DNA of 47,043 bases from Acidimicrobiales bacterium (GTDB lineage: Bacteria; Actinomycetota; Acidimicrobiia; Acidimicrobiales; UBA8190): contig JARLGQ010000115.1 of NCBI GenBank assembly GCA_031292675.1, forward strand, positions 1 to 47,043, in the 5' to 3' direction. Every line of letters starts with the position of its first letter. Position 1 is the first letter of the stretch. The translations under genes were made by a program, and so were the position numbers. The notes under the pieces are model-generated. The model was not told where the DNA came from and did not search any database. It saw only the letters and a list, made by a program, of their open reading frames with translations. Below, one piece after another: positions 18,771 to 27,167 of the stretch.

Positions 18771-21580
18771 TATGCGTTGACCTCCTCGGGCGATGTGATC
18801 GCCGAGACGTGGGGACCGGGTGGTGATTGAACTTGAGTGAGTCGCGGGTGCCGGACGCCCATCCGCTTGTAGATCAGGCAATTCGGGTCCGAGTAGACGA
18901 GCTTGTAATCGGCACGGAGCACCGGGCTGGCGTGAAGGTGCGCCCAGACGATGTCGCGGTTGCCCGGGCTCTGGCGCATGTAGATCCACCTGATGTGGTG
19001 ACCGACGGGATCATCCAGCGCGGCATTCCACTTTCGGTAGCTGCCTTCGTAGATGATGGCATCGGTCGGAATGTGCGATTGAAAGGTGACGACGTCGTTG
19101 CCGAACGATTCCATGAGCATCAATCCGCCGTCGTAATTCTGCTGGAGCCAGGTGCTCTCCAGCTCGGCGGAAAGGGTCCGAGCAGAGAGCGCCTCCTTCA
19201 GCGTCACGATTCCGCCCACACCTCCAGCGGCGGGGACAATCAATGCCGTACCGATTGCCCCGACCACACACGCCTGGACCGCGCCACGAGCGATCCTGGC
19301 ACCTCGCCGCTGGACCGCGGGCAAAGCGCCCACGAGGTAGCCGCCGAAGAGCGCAACGGGCAGGATCATGATCAATCCGAACCGCACGTTGTACAGGTCT
19401 GAGTCGATCTGGGTGACGTGAAGGGGACGTTGGCCGAAGTAGAGCGACGCCACGTAGAAGGGAAGGGGTGCGAGCAGCGCGAGAGGTGCGAGGCTAGGCG
19501 AACGAAGACGAGTCCGGATCACATACCAGGCGATGCCCACTGCGCCGAGTCCCAAGGCCACGATGCCGAGGTTGTCCTCCATCGCATACAGGTAGGTCTT
19601 GACGGCGACGCCCCAATGCCCGATTGCCTTCTCGCTCGTCGCCACCCACAGGGATGGTTTGGCGAACTGCCCCGTCTGGAAATACAGGGCGTTGTGAAAG
19701 ATGGCAAGGTTCCAAAGGGCCCACCCGACGATACCCATCAAGGCGATGAATGCCAGGTACACGACGTCGGCCTCGGCGCGGTGCAAGCGCTCCCGGACGG
19801 CGCCGGTTGAGACGGCAGCGGGCTTGAGCTTCCACCGCACCGACCGCGCGCCCGTGCCGTTGTGCCCGTTTTCGGTCGGGGCTCCGTTGGAGGAACTTGT
19901 GGTCGCCGGTGATCCGTTGTGCGCACCGTTGCCCGTAGCGCCGTTGCCCGCGGAGCCGTTGCCCGCGGAGCCGTTGCCCGCGGAGCCGTTGCCCGTAGCC
20001 CCGTTGCCGTTGGCCGTACCGTTCCCGAGCGCCGCGGTCAGTCTGTATTCGCCACCGGACATGTCAAGCGTGAGGAGTTCCGGACCGACGAATGCCGGCC
20101 GGTCAGGAGCGCGGCGGTTCCAGGCGACCAACGCCACGACGGGCACCACCGCAAAACACATCCACCAGCCCTCGTAACGCGTGATGCTGGCGAGGAAGAG
20201 CGCAAAGGCGGCGGCGGCAAGCTGCCGATAACCGCCCGTTCGGCACCACCGAAGCAGGTGGTAGGTGGCGGCGGCCATGCAGGCGAGCAAGAGTGTCTCG
20301 GTCATGGCCGTGCTCTGCAGATAGAGGACATTGGCGTTGGCCGCAAACAGGAGGGCGGCCGAGGTGGCCGCCAGTCGGTTCCCGACTGGCCCGCCGGCCA
20401 AGAGGCTCGACCCCTGCCCCGCGTTGGCTGGAGCGGTCATCAACATGGCGGCCTTATAGACGTACCGAGTGGCGAGCACGTAGGCGACCATCGAAACCAA
20501 GCTGCCTGAGAATCCCGAGTAGTACCACGAGTCGATCCAGATCGTGGGAAGCATCAACAGGTGAGGAAGGGGAAGCCACACTCCCCCCAGCTGGCCGAGC
20601 CCAGGTGTCGACGATTCGATTACCCGTCGGCCTATGAGAAGGTGGGACATCGTGTCGGGATAAGCCACCGTCAGGTGCCGACCGGCAAAGTACGCGTAGG
20701 TGGCGACCGATGAGGCCGTGGCAGCGACCGTCAACAATGCGAGGACTCCGTCTCGGGGACGGACCAGCCGCACCCCGAGGCGGCCCAAACGGCCGGAGAT
20801 AGCCATCCGGCGGGTCAGACCGAGGAGTTCAAGAACCGAACGCCAGATCACCGCCAGCTCTGCTCCCGTCGGCTTGCCATGCTGCCGAGCGAGATGCTTG
20901 ACCGGCCGCTCGATGACACGCGCTCCGTTTCGTCGAAGCTTGGTAATCAGCTCGGGTGAGATGACTGCCGCGTTTCCCACCAGCCCCAACCCGTTCATCG
21001 AACGGCGGTCGACGAGCTTGTACGCACAATCAACATCGCGGCTTCCATGACGAAGAATCAACCGCGTGATGAGCGTCCAGCACCACGAGAACACCTTTCG
21101 AGTCCGCGAGTCACATCGTGGATCTCGATAGCCGATCACTGCGTCCGCTCGTTCTTCACGGGCGTCCGCCAGGAACCGGATGAGCCCATCCGATCGGAAT
21201 TGCCCGTCGGAGTCCGTGAGGAAGAGCCAGGGCTCGCAAGTACGCTCGAGCGCGCTTTGAATCCCGGTCCGGACCGCAGCTCCATATCCTTGGTTCTGGG
21301 CGTGGTGGAGGGCCAGGACGCGTCCGTCTGATCTCGCCGCCAGGCTTTCCGCGACTGCGCCCGTCGCGTCAGTGCTTCCGTCATTCACGATGACTACGCG
21401 ATGAGGCTCGCCCGCAGTCTCCAATGTGGCGAGAAAGTCCTCGACCGTGGCAGCGAGATTCGCCTCCTCGTTGTACGCAGGCATGACCACGGTGACACCG
21501 CGATCCGCCGCTACATAGCTGGTCGGTGCCCAGTCCGTTTGGTCGCGACGGGGCGCGCCGTCACCGTTGAGGCCCAACAT
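18770..21580 (-). CDS. fusion of GT2 (polyprenyl-phosphate-mannose-synthase-like) to a multi-TM GT-C-like transferase
   Basis: VTVVMPAYNEEANLAATVEDFL...VNDGSTDATG...LTDSDGQF, then polytopic membrane region with a Gly/Asn-rich insert. Confidence 0.82.
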   Translation of the reverse strand: MLGLNGDGAPRRDQTDWAPTSYVAADRGVTVVMPAYNEEANLAATVEDFLATLETAGEPHRVVIVNDGSTDATGAVAESLAARSDGRVLALHHAQNQGYGAAVRTGIQSALERTCEPWLFLTDSDGQFRSDGLIRFLADAREERADAVIGYRDPRCDSRTRKVFSWCWTLITRLILRHGSRDVDCAYKLVDRRSMNGLGLVGNAAVISPELITKLRRNGARVIERPVKHLARQHGKPTGAELAVIWRSVLELLGLTRRMAISGRLGRLGVRLVRPRDGVLALLTVAATASSVATYAYFAGRHLTVAYPDTMSHLLIGRRVIESSTPGLGQLGGVWLPLPHLLMLPTIWIDSWYYSGFSGSLVSMVAYVLATRYVYKAAMLMTAPANAGQGSSLLAGGPVGNRLAATSAALLFAANANVLYLQSTAMTETLLLACMAAATYHLLRWCRTGGYRQLAAAAFALFLASITRYEGWWMCFAVVPVVALVAWNRRAPDRPAFVGPELLTLDMSGGEYRLTAALGNGTANGNGATGNGSAGNGSAGNGSAGNGATGNGAHNGSPATTSSSNGAPTENGHNGTGARSVRWKLKPAAVSTGAVRERLHRAEADVVYLAFIALMGIVGWALWNLAIFHNALYFQTGQFAKPSLWVATSEKAIGHWGVAVKTYLYAMEDNLGIVALGLGAVGIAWYVIRTRLRSPSLAPLALLAPLPFYVASLYFGQRPLHVTQIDSDLYNVRFGLIMILPVALFGGYLVGALPAVQRRGARIARGAVQACVVGAIGTALIVPAAGGVGGIVTLKEALSARTLSAELESTWLQQNYDGGLMLMESFGNDVVTFQSHIPTDAIIYEGSYRKWNAALDDPVGHHIRWIYMRQSPGNRDIVWAHLHASPVLRADYKLVYSDPNCLIYKRMGVRHPRLTQVQSPPGPHVSAITSPEEVNA
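19926..20010 (-). repeat. 15-bp coding repeat (GNGSA/GNGAT linker)
   Basis: ccgttgcccgcggag repeated in tandem with variants. Confidence 0.85.
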
Positions 21581-22247
21581 CAGAGCTCCCGTGACGTGTC
21601 GTTGTCGGAATCAGGCACAGACCCCGATGAACGGGTTTCATGGGAGCTTTCACCAGCCCGGTCCGCACCTCGCGGGCCGTGGCGCCGGCGAACCTGTCAC
21701 GAGCTGTCGCCCACCTCATGTCTTCCCCGCCGACGGGCCCCGCCCGACGAGCATTGGCACGCTCCAAACGCCGGAATGCCGCGTTGAGGGGCCGCGATGA
21801 GCTCATGCCCAGAACAGAGTCCCCAGTGCCTGACGTGATGCAAAAGGTCTTCCGTGTCCAGGGATTACGTCTCGTTATCCGGGATTCTTCGCCGGTGCAA
21901 TTCACGCTTCGTAGCAAGAGAGATGCGGAACGAGAGATAACGAGGCACCCGGCCGCTTCGCCGGGCGCCGGTGGCCCAGGCGGCGAGCACCCCACAGCGA
22001 GTGCGGCACCTCAAGAGCCCGCCGAGATGGCGACCTGTTACAACCTCGACGTCCTCGACGAGAAGGAGTGAACCGGAGACCGTGGGGGAGGGTCCGGTGA
22101 CCTGGCGATCCCTCGCCGGGCCTTCATCGGTCGCACGCCTGGTGGACGGCGATGACGGCGCGAGCTCCTTGAACTGGTGCCGATGAGTTGGCATTGTCTC
22201 GGTCGTCTCACCGGAGAGAAGACCGATGCGGTCGCGATGGGGGTGCC

Positions 22248-22664
22248 ATGGACTGGAAGCTGGAACTCGTCGTCGTCCCGGTGACTGATCAGGACCGCGC
22301 CAAGGCCTTCTACACCGAGGAAGCCGGATTCGACTTGGTGGTGGACCACCGAGCCGGCGAATTCCGTGTCGTGCAAGTGACACCGCCTGGCTCGGCCTGC
22401 TCGATTGCGTTGATGAGGAATTCGGAGGCGGCGGGCTCGGTCCAGGGCCTCCATCTCGTCGTCCCCGACATCGACGCCGCCCGCGCCACCCTGGTCGAAC
22501 GGGGGGTTGCGGTCAGCGACCTGTTCCACTTCGAAGACGGCAACCAGGTCCCCGGGGCCGATCCGCAGCGCGGCGACTACAACACGTTCTGCTCCTTCGC
22601 CGACCCCGACGGCACCGGCTGGATGGTCCAGGAGGTCGGGCGGGTCAAATCGGCGCACCGATGA
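22248..22664 (+). CDS. glyoxalase/bleomycin-resistance (VOC) family protein
   Basis: LELVVVPVTDQDRAKAFYTEEAGFDLVVDHRAG...VQGLHLVVPDIDAARATLVERGVAVSD...FADPDGTGWMVQEV. Confidence 0.9.
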   Translation: MDWKLELVVVPVTDQDRAKAFYTEEAGFDLVVDHRAGEFRVVQVTPPGSACSIALMRNSEAAGSVQGLHLVVPDIDAARATLVERGVAVSDLFHFEDGNQVPGADPQRGDYNTFCSFADPDGTGWMVQEVGRVKSAHR

Positions 22665-22710
22665 ATTCACCTCGAGCGAACTGGCCTCGAGGCCGGCCCG
22701 ACCCGGGCGG

Positions 22711-23349
22711 CTATGCCGTCTGACCTGGGCCACTGCGCCCAAGGGGCGAGCCTTCGACCCTCCCCACTCCGACCTTCCGACCGCACATCATGAGCACCAG
22801 GTCTTCGGCTGCGCCACGCAGGGCGGGGCCCGAGCCATACGACCAGTCGAGGTCGCGGGCATGGAGGCTGCGGCCCTGAATGTCGATACCGAAGTGGGCG
22901 TGGCCTCCACCCTGGGTGAGGTCGTCGAGAACGACTCGCATCGTCCCGTCCGTGGAGCAGCGCGGGACCCCCAGCGGCACAGTGACGTCGAGGCCGTGGA
23001 TGGCTACATGGTTGAGGGCGCCGTGGTAGCCGCCGCCCGGCGGTATCCAGTGGTGCATCGTGTCGGCCCTCAGGTTGGCGACAAGCTCGGCCACGGGCAG
23101 CTCGGCGTCCCGGTGGGCGATCTCGTTGGACAGACGGGTGAAGTCGAAGTCGCAGCGCTTGAGCTCAGCCATGAACTGCTCTTCGGAGTAGCGCGCTGCC
23201 ATGGTCAAATGCGCGATCACATCACGCACCCGCCAACCCTCACACAGCGACGGGCTCTCCCATTCCGATTCGGAGGCAGATGCGAGCCGGTCGGCGAGGG
23301 CCAGGAATTCGGCGGCTACCACGGGCTGCAGGTCGGCGTCATCTGTCAT
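22711..23349 (-). CDS. maleylpyruvate-isomerase/TIGR03083-like (DinB-superfamily) protein
   Basis: LASASESEWESPSLCEGWRVRDVIAHLTMAARYSEEQF...LNHVAIHGLDVTVPLG. Confidence 0.8.
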   Translation of the reverse strand: MTDDADLQPVVAAEFLALADRLASASESEWESPSLCEGWRVRDVIAHLTMAARYSEEQFMAELKRCDFDFTRLSNEIAHRDAELPVAELVANLRADTMHHWIPPGGGYHGALNHVAIHGLDVTVPLGVPRCSTDGTMRVVLDDLTQGGGHAHFGIDIQGRSLHARDLDWSYGSGPALRGAAEDLVLMMCGRKVGVGRVEGSPLGRSGPGQTA

Positions 23350-23514
23350 GGGTCAACTCCGGTTCGCTCCCTAGGCTCCATGGTCGTCGAAGGATCAGAC
23401 GAGCGTGCTGCGCCAGATTCATGGGTGGAGGCCGCGAATGGCACGAGGCTCGGGCGCCCTGCCCCGGCCGCGACGGGTGGTTCCTACCGTTGCCGCTGCT
23501 CCTTCGTTGAACAG

Positions 23515-24594
23515 CTACGGATTCGCGATGGTACGGATCAAAGCCCCGGAGTCGGTGTCCATCTCGGTGAGGGAATTGCCGCCCTCGTTGACAACCCAGA
23601 GGTTCGTCCCGGCCACTACCAACGCCTGCGGATCGTTGAAGAGGTACGGCCCGTTTGTGTTGCACATCATCCAAGTGACGGTTGCCGGCGACGGGGTGAT
23701 CTGACTCACCATGGGAGATGCGCCCGGAGGGCTGACGGTGAACACGTAGCCGTCACCGTAGGCAATCGGCCCGACCATGGGCAGGTTCCCACTCATGAGG
23801 ACGTTCAACTCATCCAGCGTGGCCGGGGAGAATTCGGTCACCGACTCGTCAGCTTGGTTGGTCACCCACACGTTGGTACCGTCGAACGCGACGCCGATCG
23901 GCGTGTTGAACTCCAACGGCGAGCCCGACAGGGATGCAATGAACGCCCGGTTTGCGGCATTGAGCACCGTCACGGTGTTGTCCGCACTGTTGGCCACGAA
24001 GACCTTCCCGTCGGCGACGGCGAAGCCGGTCGGGTCGTCAAACCCGAACACCGGGCCAGAAGCAGTTCCGATCAAGCCGCCTGATGCGACCGCGACCTCC
24101 GTGATCGATCCAGCGCCATTGAGGACGAAGAGATCTTGACCGGACGACGCCAGGGCGATGGGGTCACCAAAACCGTAGCTTGCACCTCGGATGGTGCGGA
24201 TGTGCCTGCGACCCGAAGCCCTGAACTCAGTCACCGAATTGTTGGCGCGGTTGGCGACGAAAAGGTCATTGCGAACCGCCACGATGGCCGCCGGCGAGTC
24301 GAAACCAAAGCGCTTCCCGGAGATCGTGGCCACGTATGTCCCGTCGGAGGCCTTGATCTCGGTGACCGAGTTGTTGGCACCGTTGGTGACGAAAAGATCG
24401 GCGCCGACTAGGGCCACAGACGTGGGAGCGTCGAAGTCGTAGGTGTGGATTCGGACCTTGTGGGAATTGGTGGAGACCCCCCAGGCTGCAGCCGGCCCGC
24501 CGGCTATCACGGCCATGGCCGTTACCAGAGTGCCGACGAGTGATACCGCGAGAAGGTGGTGCGAACGCCGGAGCGAGCTACCGGTGGTATTCAT
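23515..24594 (-). CDS. secreted NHL/YVTN-type beta-propeller protein
   Basis: Signal-like N-terminus from MNTTGSSLRRSHHLLAVSLVG; ~42-aa repeats such as LFVTNGANNSVTEIKASDGTYVATISG. Confidence 0.78.
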   Translation of the reverse strand: MNTTGSSLRRSHHLLAVSLVGTLVTAMAVIAGGPAAAWGVSTNSHKVRIHTYDFDAPTSVALVGADLFVTNGANNSVTEIKASDGTYVATISGKRFGFDSPAAIVAVRNDLFVANRANNSVTEFRASGRRHIRTIRGASYGFGDPIALASSGQDLFVLNGAGSITEVAVASGGLIGTASGPVFGFDDPTGFAVADGKVFVANSADNTVTVLNAANRAFIASLSGSPLEFNTPIGVAFDGTNVWVTNQADESVTEFSPATLDELNVLMSGNLPMVGPIAYGDGYVFTVSPPGASPMVSQITPSPATVTWMMCNTNGPYLFNDPQALVVAGTNLWVVNEGGNSLTEMDTDSGALIRTIANP

Positions 24595-24729
24595 CTGTGA
24601 CTCCCCGCTCTTTGTCACCCACCCAGGTGGGCTCCCCCCGGGTGGCCCCCAACGAAGCCACCGGTACGGTAGCACCTGGTCCCCGAGACGGGCCCCCTGA
24701 CTCGTCGCAAGGAACTCCCGGCTGTCACG

Positions 24730-25104
24730 TTCTTTTGGAAGGTCCGGGTCCTGCCGATCGCTCGGAACCCGATCCGCATATAGAGGTTCTTCGGCCAGTC
24801 ATCGTCGTCGGCGATGATGAAGGGCAAGTCGTGACCCGCCGATCTCGCCAGTGCCGTGGCGTGTGTGTGACAAGTGTGCGAGCGTGGCCACGACCGCGTG
24901 CCTCGGGCACCGTGAAGACGTCCTCAACCCACGCCGGGGTGTCTTCCGTGCGCAGTTGGTGACGGCCGTCGGAGCACCCGCTTCGTCGACGACGCCAAAT
25001 CGTCGTTCGTTCCACAACAGGCCCTGACGCTTGCTGTACTCGGCCAGTTGATTTACACCATCATCCGCGATGTCGGGGTGGTCCTCGATGATCCAGCGCC
25101 TCAT
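24730..25104 (-). pseudogene. GNAT acetyltransferase pseudogene (two frameshifts)
   Basis: MRRWIIEDHPDIADDGVNQLAEYSKRQ...VVDEAGAP (frame 1) -> TPAWVEDVFTVPEARGRGHARTLVTH (frame 2) -> LARSAGHDLPFIIADDDDWPKNLYMRIGFRAIGRTRTFQK (frame 3). Confidence 0.78.
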
Positions 25105-25161
25105 GAGCCGGCCGCCCCTCGTGAACGCGGCCGTGCGACAGGTCGAGTCATCGAGTCATGG

Positions 25162-26151
25162 TTAGCCGGAAGTGGCGATTGCGTCGGTCACCTCGTGGAG
25201 CAACGGACGACCGTCGAGATAACGATCCAGGTTCTCCTTGAAGAGCTCGGCCTGTCGAGCGAGCCGACCCACGCCGCCCGCTGCGTTGTGTGGAGTGACG
25301 CGGATCGAAGGATGCGCCCAGAACGGGTGGTCCTCGGGAAGCGGCTCGGTCAGGAAGACGTCCAAGATGGCAGCCGACAGGTGTCCTGAGTCGAGGCTTT
25401 GGATCAAAGCTTCATCGTCGACCAACGCCCCTCGGGCCACATTGACGAGCAGGCTCCCAGGCTTCATCCGGGCGAGGAAGTCGGCGTCCACGAGGTTGAC
25501 CGTCTCGGGCGTGGCCGGAGCGGATAGGACGATCACGTCTGCGAGTCCGATCACCTGGTCGAGCTGGTCAGGCGTGACGGTCCGCTCGGTCGGATCGGTT
25601 GACGACGGGTGCCGTCGGCACCCGATTACCTGTGCCCCGAAGGCTCGGGCCCGACGAGCGACTTCAGTCCCGATCCCGCCCATCCCGATGATCACCCATG
25701 TCGATCCCGAGACCTCGCGCCAGTCGTGGATCCTCCAGCGCCTCCCCAGCGCCTGGTCTCGCCACTGCGCGGCGTGCTGGAACTCGTCGAGGACTGAGCG
25801 CATCACGAACTCGGCGATGGGCAGACTATTGACGTGAGCGTTGGTGATCCGAACCCCGTTGGCCACCATCGCTGCGAATACCGGATCTTCGTAGCCGGCC
25901 GCCGGGGACTGGAACCAGCGGAGTTCGCGACTCTCGAGCATGAATGCGAAGAAGGCGACGAGCGGAGCTCCCTCTCTGAATAGATCCGAGGTGCCCCAAG
26001 CGATGTCCGGATGCGCGTCCTCCTGGGCGATCGGCGTGCCCCGTCCGTCGAGCAGGCTCCCATCCTCGTCCATCAGCAGCCAGTCGACCTCTGGTCGATC
26101 GAGCTGCACATTGAAGGATTGGTGCGCCACAGCGGTGAGGAATACGAGCAC
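25162..26151 (-). CDS. D-2-hydroxyacid dehydrogenase (NAD-dependent)
   Basis: VIIGMGGIGTEVARRARAFGAQVIGCRR; LADVIVLSAPATPETVNLVDADFLARMKPGSLLVNVARGALVDDEALIQSL. Confidence 0.92.
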   Translation of the reverse strand: MLVFLTAVAHQSFNVQLDRPEVDWLLMDEDGSLLDGRGTPIAQEDAHPDIAWGTSDLFREGAPLVAFFAFMLESRELRWFQSPAAGYEDPVFAAMVANGVRITNAHVNSLPIAEFVMRSVLDEFQHAAQWRDQALGRRWRIHDWREVSGSTWVIIGMGGIGTEVARRARAFGAQVIGCRRHPSSTDPTERTVTPDQLDQVIGLADVIVLSAPATPETVNLVDADFLARMKPGSLLVNVARGALVDDEALIQSLDSGHLSAAILDVFLTEPLPEDHPFWAHPSIRVTPHNAAGGVGRLARQAELFKENLDRYLDGRPLLHEVTDAIATSG

Positions 26152-26268
26152 CGGCCCAAGCTAATGGCCGACGCCTAATGGCAAGCGGTGGCGCCCCGTC
26201 GGCACCGCGGTGAACAGAACGTGGTCCCGTACGTATACGAGGAGGGCCGAACACTTTAGGAGGTAACC

Positions 26269-26994
26269 ATGGCCGGAGTCTCTACCCCCTATCGCTTGGC
26301 GACTCGGGTGCTTGCGGCAGCCTGCGCCGGCGCGTTGGCGATGGCCTGTGGCTCTTCGACTCCGGCACGAGGGTCAATTCGCCACACCTCGTCTTCCACC
26401 TCCTCTGCCGGTGCTGGCTCTACATCGACCGCTCTTGTAACAACTCCCTCAACGACATCCCCTGCAACCCGGGCTGCAACGGGGACTTCGGTTCCAAGTA
26501 CCTCGTCCGCGGGCAGCTCGGCTTCGAGGACTTCGGCAACGAACCGTCCGAGCGCCCCCGTGGGCACGACGGCGCCAAAGACCTCAACCCCGACGGCTCC
26601 CCCGCCCACCACGATGGCGCCCGCGATCACGACGACGGCCCCCCCGACCGGCACCGTGGTCTCCTCGCTCACTACCTCCAGCTACGGGACCATCGTGACC
26701 GACGGTGCGGGGAGGACGCTCTATCTCTATACGCCGGACGATGGGAAGAGCTCGCCTCAGTGCACGAGCGCGGGCGGGTGCGCAGCCACATGGCCCCCGC
26801 TGCACGCGAACGGGATGCCGCAAGCCGAGGGCGGGGCCCAACAAGGGCTGCTCGGTACCGAGGGCGGCCAGGTGACCTATAACGGGCATCCCCTCTACGA
26901 CTTCTCGGGAGACTCGGGGCCGGGTCAGACCAACGGCGAGGGGGCGGGCGGGATCTGGTACGTCATCAGCACCGCAGGGACCCCGGTCCTCTGA
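26269..26994 (+). CDS. lipoprotein with COG4315 'secreted repeat' domain
   Basis: AGGAGG SD before ATG; lipobox LAMACGSS; SYGTIVTDGAGRTLYLYTPDD...CTSAGGCAATWPPLHANG...YNGHPLYDFSGDSGPGQTNGEG. Confidence 0.88.
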   Translation: MAGVSTPYRLATRVLAAACAGALAMACGSSTPARGSIRHTSSSTSSAGAGSTSTALVTTPSTTSPATRAATGTSVPSTSSAGSSASRTSATNRPSAPVGTTAPKTSTPTAPPPTTMAPAITTTAPPTGTVVSSLTTSSYGTIVTDGAGRTLYLYTPDDGKSSPQCTSAGGCAATWPPLHANGMPQAEGGAQQGLLGTEGGQVTYNGHPLYDFSGDSGPGQTNGEGAGGIWYVISTAGTPVL

Positions 26995-27167
26995 ACGACA
27001 GCGCCCACAGGTCGCAATCCGCCCGGCTGACTGGAGCTGGATCCGCGAAAGTCCAGGTCTGTCGGTAAGAAAGAGAATCCCTTCAGTTTGGTGGGTGTCT
27101 GAGCCGATACGCCGGGGGGCTTCTCGGCTCGGAAGACGCGACCCGCCCCGTTGTCGCCAGTGGGCTA

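Noticed and set aside
21871-21944. Inverted repeat CTCGTTATC...GATAACGAG with 56-nt spacer upstream of the VOC gene
   Set aside because: Only 9 bp per arm with a long spacer and no nearby regulator; could be chance.
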